NCBI GenBank assembly: GCA_000433355.1
Contig: FR893169.1
Coordinates: 18,599-82,598, forward strand
Reading direction: 5' to 3'
DNA length: 64,000 bases
Source of the DNA: Alistipes sp. CAG:435
Lineage (GTDB): Bacteria > Bacteroidota > Bacteroidia > Bacteroidales > UBA932
Part shown: positions 1-9,340 of the stretch, piece after piece
How the letters are laid out: each line of letters begins with the position of its first letter
Numbering within the stretch: the first letter of the stretch is position 1
Notes under the pieces: model-generated
Told to the model about the DNA's origin: nothing
Database searches by the model: none
What the model saw: the letters and a program-made list of their open reading frames with translations, nothing else
Translations under genes and position numbers: made by a program

Positions 1-1506
1 TGCAGCAGGAATATGGGCGGAGGCAGCGGCGGTCCCGGCGGAGTGTTCAATGTCGGTAAATCCACCGGCAAGCTCGCCGACAAGGAGAAGGTCAACGTCA
101 CATTCAAGGATGTCGCGGGTCTGTACGGAGCCAAGGAAGAGGTGATGGAGATCGTGGACTTCCTCAAGAATCCTAAGAAATATACAGCCCTCGGAGGAAA
201 AATCCCTAAGGGAGCCCTTCTGGTTGGCCCTCCGGGTACCGGAAAGACATTGCTGGCCAAGGCAGTGGCAGGGGAAGCCAACGTTCCGTTCTTCTCGATT
301 TCCGGTTCGGATTTCGTAGAGATGTTCGTCGGTGTCGGTGCTTCCAGGGTCCGTGACTTGTTCCGTCAGGCGAAGGAAAAAGCTCCTTGCATCGTGTTCA
401 TCGACGAGATCGACGCTGTCGGAAGGGCCAGAGGGAAGAATGTCGGATTCTCTTCAAATGACGAGCGAGAGAACACTCTCAACCAGCTTCTTACCGAGAT
501 GGACGGATTCGACACAAATTCAGGTGTGATAATCCTTGCGGCCACAAACAGGGCTGACATCCTCGACAAGGCGCTTCTGCGCGCCGGACGTTTCGACCGC
601 CAGATTCACGTGGATCTTCCGGAACTGAAGGAAAGGGAAGAGATATTCAAGGTTCACACACGCAACCTCAAGGTCGCTCAGGACTTCGACCTCGGATTTA
701 TGGCCCAGCACACGCCGGGCTTCTCCGGGGCGGACATCGCCAATGTCTGCAACGAGGCGGCGCTCACAGCGGCAAGAAGAAACAAGAAGGAGATTGATCG
801 TCAGGATTTCCTTGACGCTGTTGACAGGATTGTAGGAGGACTTGAGCGCAAGGGCTCTATCATGACTCCGGCGGAGAAGAGGACGACGGCATACCATGAG
901 GCCGGACATGCTACTGTGGGATGGCTGCTGCCATATTCAGATCCAGTGTTCAAGGTCAGTCTCATCCCGAGAGGGGATGCGCTCGGCTTGACTTGGTACC
1001 TTCCGGACGAGAGAAAGATCTTGTCCAAGTCATACCTTATGGACAAGATGTGCGCCTTGATCGGCGGACGTGTGGCCGAAGAGATCATCAACGGCGAGCC
1101 GGCAACCGGAGCGCTCAACGATCTTGAAAGGCTTACCCGTATGGCCTACAATATGGTCCAGTACTATGGTATGAGCGAAAAGGTCGGCGAGGTTTCGTTC
1201 TATGATTCGACCGGATCAAAGGGCTACGACCTCACCAAGCCTTACAGCGAGAAGACCGCCGAGCTTATGGACCAGGAGGTTAAGGATCTTGTCAAAGAGA
1301 TTCACGACAGAACCTACAGGATTCTGACCGAGCATAAGGAAGGCTTCGTCAAGATGGCTCAGATTCTCCTTGAGAAAGAGGTGATCTTCGCCGAGGACAT
1401 CGAGAAGATTTTCGGTCCGAAGGTGAAACCAGCTGAGGATGCGGAACCTGCCAAGGCTCAGGCAACCGAGAGTGACACACAGATAACCGAGGCTGGAAAT
1501 GAATAA
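1..1506 (+). CDS. ftsH: ATP-dependent zinc metalloprotease FtsH, 5' end outside the window
   Basis: Membrane-anchored AAA+ protease that extracts and degrades membrane and short-lived cytosolic proteins. The reading frame is open to base 1, so the N-terminal membrane segments lie upstream and only the linker, AAA and protease domains are present. Counting from the Met at base 13: Walker A GPPGTGKT at 72-79, Walker B IVFIDEID at 127-134, second region of homology with AGRFDRQ near 191-197, and the zinc-protease motif HEAGH at 295-299. The tail after about residue 470 is acidic and low complexity. The stop overlaps the cdsA start by 8 bp, so the two are probably translationally coupled. Family assignment is certain; only the true start is unseen. 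Confidence 0.97.
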   Translation, partial: CSRNMGGGSGGPGGVFNVGKSTGKLADKEKVNVTFKDVAGLYGAKEEVMEIVDFLKNPKKYTALGGKIPKGALLVGPPGTGKTLLAKAVAGEANVPFFSISGSDFVEMFVGVGASRVRDLFRQAKEKAPCIVFIDEIDAVGRARGKNVGFSSNDERENTLNQLLTEMDGFDTNSGVIILAATNRADILDKALLRAGRFDRQIHVDLPELKEREEIFKVHTRNLKVAQDFDLGFMAQHTPGFSGADIANVCNEAALTAARRNKKEIDRQDFLDAVDRIVGGLERKGSIMTPAEKRTTAYHEAGHATVGWLLPYSDPVFKVSLIPRGDALGLTWYLPDERKILSKSYLMDKMCALIGGRVAEEIINGEPATGALNDLERLTRMAYNMVQYYGMSEKVGEVSFYDSTGSKGYDLTKPYSEKTAELMDQEVKDLVKEIHDRTYRILTEHKEGFVKMAQILLEKEVIFAEDIEKIFGPKVKPAEDAEPAKAQATESDTQITEAGNE

Positions 1507-2329
1507 CGTTGTCGTCAGATCCATTTCAGGCGTGGTCTTCATCCTTGCGATGTTGGCCTGCCTGATGTTCAATAAGTTCCTGTTCGCCGGACTGATAATA
1601 TTCATAATGTCCGTGATGCTGCTGGAATTCTACCACATCACGATGGGGAACAGCTACACCTTCTCTAAGGTGCTGGCGATCATCGCCGCGATCTTCCTTT
1701 TCGGACTGCTGTTCGCCACGGCTTCCTATCATATTCCGATAAGATTCGTGGCCTTCGCGATGGTTCCGATCTTCATCGTGATGATCAACTCACTGTACGT
1801 CAAGGACAAGGATGAATACGGCAAATTCTCGAACATCTACACTGGGCTTTTGTACATCGCGGTTCCGATAGCGCTATCAAACCTCATCGCCTTTGACAAG
1901 GCCGGGAACTTCAGCGGCAACCTGCTCCTTTGCTTTTTCATCATAATATGGTGCTCGGATGTCGGGGCGTTCGCCTTCGGAATATCTCTCGGCAAGATAT
2001 TCCCGCAAAAACTCTTTCCGTCCGTGTCGCCAAAGAAGACCTGGATCGGATTCATTGGCGGACTTGTCAGTTCGGTTCTGGCGGCGTTCGCTCTTTATGA
2101 GTTCGGAATATTGAAGTTTCCTCTCATCCACTGCCTCATCCTGTCATTTATAATGTCCGTGACCGGAGTCTATGGCGACCTGTTTGAGTCTCAATGGAAA
2201 AGAGTGTACGGAGTCAAAGACTCTGGAAAAATCATCCCTGGACACGGAGGCTTTCTGGACAGGTTCGACAGCACGTTGATGGCGATGCCGTTCGGGGCGA
2301 TCTATCTGGCGATCTTTGATCTGCTATAA
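1499..2329 (+). CDS. cdsA: Phosphatidate cytidylyltransferase
   Basis: Makes CDP-diacylglycerol from phosphatidate and CTP in the inner membrane, the branch point for phosphatidylethanolamine and phosphatidylglycerol. The 276 residues form about eight hydrophobic segments. The C-terminal part carries the family motifs SPKKTWIGFIGG (177-188), the signature SQWKRVYGVKDSG (231-243) and GHGGFLDRFD (248-257). The start ATG lies inside the end of ftsH. The following psd gene uses a product derived from CDP-diacylglycerol, so this is a phospholipid operon. Length and motifs are normal for the family. Confidence 0.95.
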   Translation: MNNVVVRSISGVVFILAMLACLMFNKFLFAGLIIFIMSVMLLEFYHITMGNSYTFSKVLAIIAAIFLFGLLFATASYHIPIRFVAFAMVPIFIVMINSLYVKDKDEYGKFSNIYTGLLYIAVPIALSNLIAFDKAGNFSGNLLLCFFIIIWCSDVGAFAFGISLGKIFPQKLFPSVSPKKTWIGFIGGLVSSVLAAFALYEFGILKFPLIHCLILSFIMSVTGVYGDLFESQWKRVYGVKDSGKIIPGHGGFLDRFDSTLMAMPFGAIYLAIFDLL

Positions 2330-2371
2330 TTAATAATAACTTGATAATCAATTAATGAATATACAAGCGAT

Positions 2372-3037
2372 ATGAAGAAGATAATAGTTGATAAGGACTC
2401 GCACGGAACGATAGGCATCAACTGGGCTGTGATAGCGGTCCTGATAGCGTGCACGTGGATATTCATACATAATCTGTTCATTTCAATCCCGATCACGGTC
2501 ATCCTGCTCGCCTTTGCTTTCTTCGTTTTCTGGTTCCACAGGGTTCCGGAAAGGGTGATACCGGAGGGAGACAGCAAGATGATAACTTCCGTCGCCGACG
2601 GCAAGGTTGTGATCGTGGACCGGGTCTATGAGAAGGAATATTTCAAGGACGACCGCATCCAGGTGTCGATATATATGGACTTCTTCGATGTCCACACTAA
2701 CTTCTGGCCGATGGACGGGGTGATTTCCTACTATAAATATCATCCGGGAAAGTATCTGCTTGCCTTCCTGCCAAAGGCCTCGGAAAAGAATGAGCATTCG
2801 TCCACGGCGATCTGCAATGAGCACGGTGAGATTCTGTTCAGGCAGATAGCCGGCACATTCGCCAGAAGGATTGTCTGCTACTCGAAAGAGAATTACGAGG
2901 TTGAGAGGGGGCAGCAGTGCGGGATCATCAAGTTCGGCTCACGAATCGACATATTTCTTCCGCTTGACGCTGATGTCAAGGTGAAAGAAGGTGATTTCAC
3001 CAGAGCCTGCGAAACGGTTATCGCTGAGCTTAAATAA
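2372..3037 (+). CDS. psd: Phosphatidylserine decarboxylase proenzyme, short (archaeal-type) form
   Basis: Converts phosphatidylserine to phosphatidylethanolamine using a pyruvoyl group made by self-cleavage. At 221 residues it belongs to the short Psd type. An N-terminal pair of hydrophobic stretches (about 17-54) would anchor it in the membrane. The self-cleavage site is the Gly-Ser at 189-190 in IIKFGSRIDIF, so residues 1-189 would become the beta chain and 190-221 the alpha chain. It follows cdsA by 42 bp and ends 4 bp from the convergent ispG stop, with no room for a conventional terminator. Confidence 0.93.
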   Translation: MKKIIVDKDSHGTIGINWAVIAVLIACTWIFIHNLFISIPITVILLAFAFFVFWFHRVPERVIPEGDSKMITSVADGKVVIVDRVYEKEYFKDDRIQVSIYMDFFDVHTNFWPMDGVISYYKYHPGKYLLAFLPKASEKNEHSSTAICNEHGEILFRQIAGTFARRIVCYSKENYEVERGQQCGIIKFGSRIDIFLPLDADVKVKEGDFTRACETVIAELK

Positions 3038-3041
3038 TTTA

Positions 3042-4412
3042 CTACTGATCTTTCTCGATCAGTTCAACAAGACGATCCACGGCTTCCGTGTCCTGAATAT
3101 GCTTCAGCACGGGAGTCTTTCCTTTATAGATGGTGACCTTGTGGTTGCCTTCGCCGACATATCCCCAATCGGCGTCGGCCATCTCGCCGGGACCGTTCAC
3201 GATGCAGCCCATCACGGCGATGACGGTGTTCTTAAGATGAGAGGTTCTGGACTTCACTTCCTCAAACGCCTTCTGGAGATCGTACATAGTGCGTCCGCAT
3301 CCAGGGCAGGCGACATATTCCGGTTTGTAGAAGCGTCTTCTCGCCGCCTGCATCAATTCATCGACCAGATAGGCGCCAAGGCCGGATTCCTGAATCGAAA
3401 TCTTGTCGCCGGAATCGTCCACGTACGTGCCAGTGAGTTCGAGCTCGTCCAAAGTCTTGTCCAACAGCCTCTTGCCGAAATCGCATGCAACATCTAACAA
3501 AAGTGTTTCCCGAGATGGGGCGTCGTAAACAGCGACAGCCTTGCGTCCCTGAAGGCTTATGGAAGTCATAGAGGAGACAATCTTGTGCCCATAACGCGCG
3601 GCAAGATAACGTGCGGCTGGAAGTTCATCCTCCGGATCCTCGGTCAGAGAGACGCGCACCGTATCACCGATTCCTTCAGACAACAGGGTAGATATCCCGA
3701 CACAAGACTTGATCCTGCCGCTGTCCCCGTTGCCAGCCTCGGTCACACCGACGTGAAGAGGGTAAATCACCCCTTTTTCCTTCATCGCGGCCATAAGTTT
3801 TCGGTACGCTTCGACCATAACAATAGTGTTACTCGATTTTAGCGACACCACAACATTATGGAAATCAGCATCTTCACACATCTTCAACCATTCCAAGGCA
3901 GCTTTGGCCATCGCTTCCGGAGTGTTGCCGTATAGATTTGTGATGTAGTCACCCAAAGATCCGTGATTGACACCGATACGTATTGCCGTTCCATTTTCCC
4001 GGCAGACTTCGATGAGTCTGGCGAACTGTTTACGGGCTTCATTGTGGTCCCTGTGGAAATTTCCGGGATTGATTCTGACCTTCTCCACAAACGGAGCGAC
4101 CATAATCGCTGTCTGTGAGGAAAAATGGATGTCCGCCACTATCGGTACATTGATTCCAAGTTCCTTCAACCGGGATTTAATGGACTTCACACACTCCACA
4201 TCTGCGGGTCCCGGCACGGTTATGCGGATCATTTCCGAGCCAGCCTCATAAAGTCTGACACACTGTGCAACCGTCGCGTCCACATCTGAAGTGTGGGTGT
4301 TGCACATCGTCTGGACAACAATCGGGTTGCCCGCTCCGATCAGGACATTACCTGCCTTTGCCGTCAATGTTCTCATTCTGCGTTGGATAATAAACCTGTT
4401 GATAAGCCTCAC
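3042..4412 (-). CDS. ispG: 4-hydroxy-3-methylbut-2-enyl diphosphate synthase, compact variant
   Basis: Iron-sulfur enzyme of the MEP isoprenoid pathway that turns MEcPP into HMBPP. The TIM-barrel domain covers about residues 1-275. The C-terminal [4Fe-4S] domain has CPGC (C369, C372), C403 in MGCIVNGPGE and E410, followed by the MADADWGYVGEG stretch typical of the plant/Bacteroidetes type. That type usually has a middle domain of roughly 200-250 residues and a total near 600; here only about 90 residues (276-365) separate the barrel from the Fe-S domain. The first Met is used because it places NRFIIQRR where homologues have their N-terminal F-N-x-x-RR. It overlaps the upstream OMP gene by 65 bp. 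Function is secure. Confidence 0.93.
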   Translation of the reverse strand: MRLINRFIIQRRMRTLTAKAGNVLIGAGNPIVVQTMCNTHTSDVDATVAQCVRLYEAGSEMIRITVPGPADVECVKSIKSRLKELGINVPIVADIHFSSQTAIMVAPFVEKVRINPGNFHRDHNEARKQFARLIEVCRENGTAIRIGVNHGSLGDYITNLYGNTPEAMAKAALEWLKMCEDADFHNVVVSLKSSNTIVMVEAYRKLMAAMKEKGVIYPLHVGVTEAGNGDSGRIKSCVGISTLLSEGIGDTVRVSLTEDPEDELPAARYLAARYGHKIVSSMTSISLQGRKAVAVYDAPSRETLLLDVACDFGKRLLDKTLDELELTGTYVDDSGDKISIQESGLGAYLVDELMQAARRRFYKPEYVACPGCGRTMYDLQKAFEEVKSRTSHLKNTVIAVMGCIVNGPGEMADADWGYVGEGNHKVTIYKGKTPVLKHIQDTEAVDRLVELIEKDQ

Positions 4413-5298
4413 GTCTCAGCTGAGCCTTGCCGCGGCCTGTTCTTCTTGTCAGTTGGAAATACATTCCCGCTGTCACCATGATATCAAACGGGTATGCGAA
4501 ACGATAGTAATCCTTGCTGTAGTAATCAGGATCATAGATGGTTCCCCAGGAATATCTTACATTGGCGTTTATGTGGAACTCGACAGGATCGAAGACAAGT
4601 CCGAAACCAATTCCGCCGCAGATTCCGTAATCAAGCCTTCGGTCGGTGTCTTTGAATGAATTGACCAAAGATTCACTTACATAATCACCTGTACGTTTGA
4701 TATTCAGTCTATAGCCGCCATAGATTCCAGCCTCCGCCATAACTTTGTAGTGAAGGCCGTCAAGATGGAGATGAGCCATGAACGGAATCTCCGCCACATC
4801 CATGATAGCCTGAGTCGCATTCTCGATGCTTGGAGTGACCTTTGTGTCTTTGTCTTCCTTGAACTTATAGCCTTCATGGCTGTACCGCAAGCCTACCTTG
4901 AAACCAAAATAAGGCATATACCCGAACATCTTGCCATAGCGGGTGTAGAATATTCCGAAAGTGTTCGGAGAGAACAATGTCGTCTGAGAATACGCCGGAT
5001 TGAAAGACATACGGCTGAACGACACTCCATACTCCACTCCGATCAGGGAATAGTCGTTCACCTCAAAGACCCGGTTGAGCTTGACTGTGTCCAGATACGC
5101 GTCTGAATACGCCTCCGCCGGTGCCTTCAGACTGTCCAAAAGCACAGGTTCCGGCTTGACCTTACGCACACGGCCCCGGGACTTCACCTTGGACTGGACA
5201 TTGACCGTATCCACCGGATTCTGCCCGATGGCCACTGAACAGACCAAGATGGCGAACGCTGTAAGAATATATTTGATTGTCCTCATGTTAAGTGTCAT
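4348..5298 (-). CDS. Outer-membrane beta-barrel protein (PorT-like)
   Basis: A 316-residue exported protein with a signal peptide (about residues 5-25, cleavage near AIGQ) and a charged linker rich in Lys/Arg/Val. The rest alternates aromatic and polar residues, as in beta-barrels such as YGVSFSRMSF, MFGYMPYFGFKVGLRYS and YRFAYPFDIMVTAGMYF. It resembles the PorT/outer-membrane beta-barrel families of Bacteroidetes, which are often annotated only as porin-family proteins; no substrate can be inferred. Its start is coupled to the preceding stop as TAATG. A start four codons downstream (5286) is equally possible. The 3' end overlaps ispG. Confidence 0.75.
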   Translation of the reverse strand: MTLNMRTIKYILTAFAILVCSVAIGQNPVDTVNVQSKVKSRGRVRKVKPEPVLLDSLKAPAEAYSDAYLDTVKLNRVFEVNDYSLIGVEYGVSFSRMSFNPAYSQTTLFSPNTFGIFYTRYGKMFGYMPYFGFKVGLRYSHEGYKFKEDKDTKVTPSIENATQAIMDVAEIPFMAHLHLDGLHYKVMAEAGIYGGYRLNIKRTGDYVSESLVNSFKDTDRRLDYGICGGIGFGLVFDPVEFHINANVRYSWGTIYDPDYYSKDYYRFAYPFDIMVTAGMYFQLTRRTGRGKAQLRREAYQQVYYPTQNENIDGKGR

Positions 5299-7091
5299 TA
5301 TTTGAAGAATGTCGCCAGATCCAGTTCCTGTTCTATCTCGCTTCTTTCCGGAATATCGAACAGATCGCTGTCCTTCGTCATCAGGAACTTCACCTTTTCA
5401 GGCTGCCTATGGGCAAGAAGGTTTCCGGAATCCACTATACCGTTGCGGTTGAGATCCTCAGTGATCCTGAGGGAATACTTTCCTTTCTTTAGGTACGGAA
5501 ACTCCAAGACAGAGTCTGACTCAATAACATAACTGCGAATAATGCCGGATTTCCTCTCATCAAGAAGGTCTATGATGTATTTGTTGCCGTTCACACCTGT
5601 AAGCGTCAGCTTGAAGTGGCTCAGATTGTCATCGTTCGGGAGCGAGACTTTGACCTCAGTGCTGTCGTTCCAATACCCGTTGATGTCCTTGAAGGCTCTT
5701 TCCGGAACCTTGAAAGTATATTCATAGCCCGTCTGGATCTTGATTTGAGGGGTGATGTTGTATTTTCTCAGGTTCAGCGAATCGCGTTCTATCTTGAATT
5801 TCTCGACCTGTTCTTTCTGTCTTGGATTTATCGATTTGAAAACCAGCGAGTCGAAAGCTCCCAGGATCGGTGGATAATCGAATTCCAGCGTGATTCCGTT
5901 TTGCTCGAAGGTCTCCGGCGTGGCTTTCAGACTCAGGCCGCAGATCGTGTCCTTGTGCTCGATTTTCTTGCGGGCGGCCCTGGATTTGGGTTTGTTCTCA
6001 TCCACAAGGCTGACCTTCTCAGTCACAGGAGCCAGAACACCAAGAGTGTCCGTCTTCCAATATTTCACCCAAAGATGAAGGGAGTCTGGCATCGGTCTCT
6101 GATTGTTAAGCCAGAGAAGGAGGCTGTCTTTCTCGATGTTGAACTCAGTGATGACATCCTTGGCCGGAAATCCTTGGAACCAAAGGGAATCAATCCTGGT
6201 GTCCGGAGCCATGAATGTTACATAGCCGGCCCTGTCGCCTGTTCTCTTATTGTTCATCAGCATTTGCTTGGAAGGCCTTTCCCTGAACACATTAAGCCTG
6301 AGTTCCGCCTTTCGGGACTGACATGCGACGGTGTCCTTCATGTCAAACTTTTTCAATTCCGCCACACTGTCGTTCACCACATTCACAGGCCTGAACAAAG
6401 TGTCCAGAAACGCTATCCTGTCCTCATCGGGGTCGTAGATGTTGTTACCGTTGCCGTCCACGATGGCATAGACGCGGAACACAGTGTCCTGAATATTCTG
6501 GAGAGCGAAATAGCCCCAGTCATCGGTTTTCACCGCCGCGACAGGACGTTCAAGAAAGACCGCTGAATCCCTCTGATCCTTATAAAGCATGACGGTGGCC
6601 CCTTTGATCGGCATCAATGTGTTACAGTCTTGAACAAGGCCGGTAATGTACATTGAATCTATAGAGTCTCCTGTCGAGAACACCGTGGTGAATCCAGGGA
6701 ACATATTCCCTTCATTATTGTCGGCGATCGCTCCTGTCAAGTCAAGGGTGTATGTCGTGTTCGGAAGCAGGTCTTCCTCGAAATAGACAATCACCGTCTT
6801 GCCTCTCATCTTGTATTTCGGACTTTTTTGCTGAGGAGGGGAGAGATAGATGCCTTTCGGATCCTTGACAGTGACATATTCATCGAATGTGAACGCAACC
6901 TTGGTTCCATGTACAGGAACGGAAACCGCCCCCGGCTGAGGTACAACCCTTCTGACCACAGGCGGGATAGTGTCCTTGAGTCCACCTGTGGGAGCCTGTG
7001 TCGTGTTGGCGCATGACGGCTGGAAAACGGAAAGCACCAGAAGCGTCATCGCCGGAACCAAAGGGAAAAATCTTGTAAGAAATTTTTTCAT
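5298..7091 (-). CDS. Ig-like domain lipoprotein
   Basis: A 597-residue predicted lipoprotein with a hydrophobic signal and lipobox-like SVFQPSC (Cys about residue 27). Residues about 35-130 match the bacterial Ig-like (Big_5/SbsA type) pattern: DTIPPVVRRVVPQPG, then VAFTFDEYV and a TVIVYFEEDLLPNTTYTLDL stretch. After about 150 comes a carboxypeptidase-regulatory-like beta domain (ITGLVQDCNTLMPIKGATV), then further beta-rich repeats. Such proteins are widespread and uncharacterised in Bacteroidetes, and a cell-envelope structural role is only an inference. It sits 29 bp after rsh and is coupled to the OMP gene that follows. Confidence 0.8.
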   Translation of the reverse strand: MKKFLTRFFPLVPAMTLLVLSVFQPSCANTTQAPTGGLKDTIPPVVRRVVPQPGAVSVPVHGTKVAFTFDEYVTVKDPKGIYLSPPQQKSPKYKMRGKTVIVYFEEDLLPNTTYTLDLTGAIADNNEGNMFPGFTTVFSTGDSIDSMYITGLVQDCNTLMPIKGATVMLYKDQRDSAVFLERPVAAVKTDDWGYFALQNIQDTVFRVYAIVDGNGNNIYDPDEDRIAFLDTLFRPVNVVNDSVAELKKFDMKDTVACQSRKAELRLNVFRERPSKQMLMNNKRTGDRAGYVTFMAPDTRIDSLWFQGFPAKDVITEFNIEKDSLLLWLNNQRPMPDSLHLWVKYWKTDTLGVLAPVTEKVSLVDENKPKSRAARKKIEHKDTICGLSLKATPETFEQNGITLEFDYPPILGAFDSLVFKSINPRQKEQVEKFKIERDSLNLRKYNITPQIKIQTGYEYTFKVPERAFKDINGYWNDSTEVKVSLPNDDNLSHFKLTLTGVNGNKYIIDLLDERKSGIIRSYVIESDSVLEFPYLKKGKYSLRITEDLNRNGIVDSGNLLAHRQPEKVKFLMTKDSDLFDIPERSEIEQELDLATFFK

Positions 7092-7120
7092 CGCGGATCG
7101 TGTATATTCAAAAATCAGGC

Positions 7121-9340
7121 TCAGATCTCGGTTCTGACCACACTTTTTATACCATCTATGGAATTCAACCTGCGGATCATCCTCTCCATGGCGGCCTTGT
7201 CGTGGACATAAAGATCTATGTAGCCGGAAAATATTCCTTCATCGGTACTCAGATAGACCTTGCGCATATTCACTCCCATGACCAGAGAGATGTAGCGGGA
7301 GATCTCGTTCAGCAGACCGACCCGGTCAACTCCCTTGATGGAGAGGCGCACCGGAAAAGATTGGCTGTCATCATCCTCCCACTGAGGCGCGACAACCCAG
7401 TCTCCATGCTTGGAGGCGATGCTGTCAGCCACCGGGCACGATTTCTTGTGCACTGTCACCGTTCCGTCAGGAGACTTGATGCCGATGACCGGGTCTCCTG
7501 GGATAGGCCGGCAACAGGATGCGATGACATAATCACTCTTCTCCTTTCTCGTGGCCTCCTTCCTCTTTCCGAACCAAGGGAAAGACCAGGAATGGCTTTT
7601 GTCCGCCTTGCCTGAAGCCAAAACCTCCGAAAGGTCGCCTAGCTTCAGAATGCCAACCCCTATCCTGAAAAACATCTCCTCGGAATTCCCTCCAGGTATC
7701 GCGAAATGCTCCAAAAGAATCTCTATGGAGTCATTGTTCATTCTATAGCCAAGTGACTCAAGCTGCTCCGAGAGCATTTTCCTGCCCAGTTCGGCAAGTT
7801 CTTTCTTATGTCCCTTGAAATAGTCTATGACAACGTTCCTCGCATGTCTGGTCTGAAGGAACTGAAGCCATTCGCGTTTTGGACGTTCAACCTCCGCGGT
7901 GATGATCTCCACCTGATCTCCGCTCCTGAGCACATGGGAAAGGGGCACAAGCTTCATGTTCACCTTCGCGGCTATAGCCTTGTTACCGATCTCAGTGTGG
8001 ATGCTATAGGCGAAGTCAAGCGCTGTGGCGCCTTTCAGGATGGATTTCTGGTCTCCCTTAGGGGTGAACACAGTGATTTCGCTGCTGGTCAGGTCATTAT
8101 GTATTATGTCAAGCAGTTCCAGCGCGTTCACGTCCGGATTGACAAGGATCTCCTTCACCTTGGCCAGCCACTTGTCCATCTCGCTGTCGTTCTCGCTGAT
8201 GTAGCCCTCCTGCTTGTAGGTCCAATGGGCGGCGATGCCCTTCTCGGCGATGTCATCCATCCGCTTCGAGCGGATCTGGACCTCAATCCATATTCCCCTG
8301 TCGCTCATCAGGGTGCAGTGAAGCGCCTCATAGCCATTGCTTTTCGGATGCTTCACCCAATCGCGTACACGATCCGGCTTGTAGCGGTATATTCCTGTTA
8401 TTATAGAGAATATGTGGTAGCACTGGTCGCGCTCGCTTTCCTTGGTGTCTGCCGGCGGTGTGAAGACAATCCTCAGAGCATAAAGGTCATAGACTTGATC
8501 AAAGGTGATGTTCTTTGTCTGCATCTTGTGCCAGACCGAATATGGAGTCTTGACCCGCTTGCGGATCTCGAAATTGAATCCGGCTTTTTTCAAGGCCTCG
8601 TCTATAGGAGTTATGAAATCGTCTATCTGCTTGCCTCTGCCGCTAAGATTGCTGTTGATCAACCCGCTGATCTCCTTGTAAGCGTCAGGTTCCTTGTACT
8701 TCAGCCAGATGTTCTCCATCTCGGACTTTATCTCGTAAAGGCCGAGGCGATGGGCGAGGGGAATGAATATGAACATCGTCTCGCTGAGAATCTTATCCCG
8801 CTTGTATTCAGGCATATACTCAATCGTGCGGCAATTGTGGAGGCGGTCGGCGAGCTTTATCAGCACGACCCGCACGTCATCGTTCAACGTCAGCAGGATC
8901 CGCTTGAAGTTCTCCGCCTGAAGGCTCTTGGCGTTGGCATCATTGAGTTTCTTGCTGCGGTCCTCGTTGTCGAGCACGTTCTTGATCTTGGTCAGGCCGT
9001 CCACAAGACTTGCGATCTTGTCACCGAAGAGCTTGCGTATGTCATCCACCGTATAGTCAGTGTCTTCCACGACATCGTGGAGCAAGGCGGCCGCGATGGA
9101 CTTGTACCCAAGCCCGATGTCGCTCACGACAATTTTTGCTACCTCGATAGGATGGATTATGTATGGCCCGCCAGAGCGACGGCGGACATTCTTATGGGCT
9201 TCATTCGCGAAATCGAACGCTTTCTGGACCACGTCCAGCTCCTGCTGGTTCGCGCAGCGTTTCTCCGCCGCGGCCTTAAGCTGTGCGTAACTCTGACGAA
9301 TCAGTTCGTAGTCTTGTTCTGTGAATTGTGAGAAACTCAT
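7121..9340 (-). CDS. rsh: Bifunctional (p)ppGpp synthetase/hydrolase, RelA/SpoT family
   Basis: Makes and degrades the stringent-response alarmone (p)ppGpp. The 739 residues show the complete long-RSH architecture. The HD hydrolase domain has RRSGGPYIIHP (about 54-64) and the His-Asp pair in ALLHDVVEDTD (H88-D89), so hydrolase activity should be intact. The synthetase domain (about 245-365) includes YALRIVFTPP. The TGS domain (about 415-475) begins EITVFTPKGD, and a C-terminal ACT domain (about 660-739) follows. The start overlaps the yihY stop as ATGA. It is probably the only long RSH, since both activities appear preserved. Confidence 0.95.
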   Translation of the reverse strand: MSFSQFTEQDYELIRQSYAQLKAAAEKRCANQQELDVVQKAFDFANEAHKNVRRRSGGPYIIHPIEVAKIVVSDIGLGYKSIAAALLHDVVEDTDYTVDDIRKLFGDKIASLVDGLTKIKNVLDNEDRSKKLNDANAKSLQAENFKRILLTLNDDVRVVLIKLADRLHNCRTIEYMPEYKRDKILSETMFIFIPLAHRLGLYEIKSEMENIWLKYKEPDAYKEISGLINSNLSGRGKQIDDFITPIDEALKKAGFNFEIRKRVKTPYSVWHKMQTKNITFDQVYDLYALRIVFTPPADTKESERDQCYHIFSIITGIYRYKPDRVRDWVKHPKSNGYEALHCTLMSDRGIWIEVQIRSKRMDDIAEKGIAAHWTYKQEGYISENDSEMDKWLAKVKEILVNPDVNALELLDIIHNDLTSSEITVFTPKGDQKSILKGATALDFAYSIHTEIGNKAIAAKVNMKLVPLSHVLRSGDQVEIITAEVERPKREWLQFLQTRHARNVVIDYFKGHKKELAELGRKMLSEQLESLGYRMNNDSIEILLEHFAIPGGNSEEMFFRIGVGILKLGDLSEVLASGKADKSHSWSFPWFGKRKEATRKEKSDYVIASCCRPIPGDPVIGIKSPDGTVTVHKKSCPVADSIASKHGDWVVAPQWEDDDSQSFPVRLSIKGVDRVGLLNEISRYISLVMGVNMRKVYLSTDEGIFSGYIDLYVHDKAAMERMIRRLNSIDGIKSVVRTEI

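Noticed and set aside
5616..6566. Open frame of 316 codons opposite the Ig-like lipoprotein gene
   Set aside because: No domain, no promoter and a composition explained by the opposite strand.
7808..9331. Long open frame of 507 codons on the plus strand opposite rsh
   Set aside because: It is the antisense shadow of a well-supported RelA/SpoT gene. Its translation has no recognisable domain and the codon pattern mirrors the true gene.
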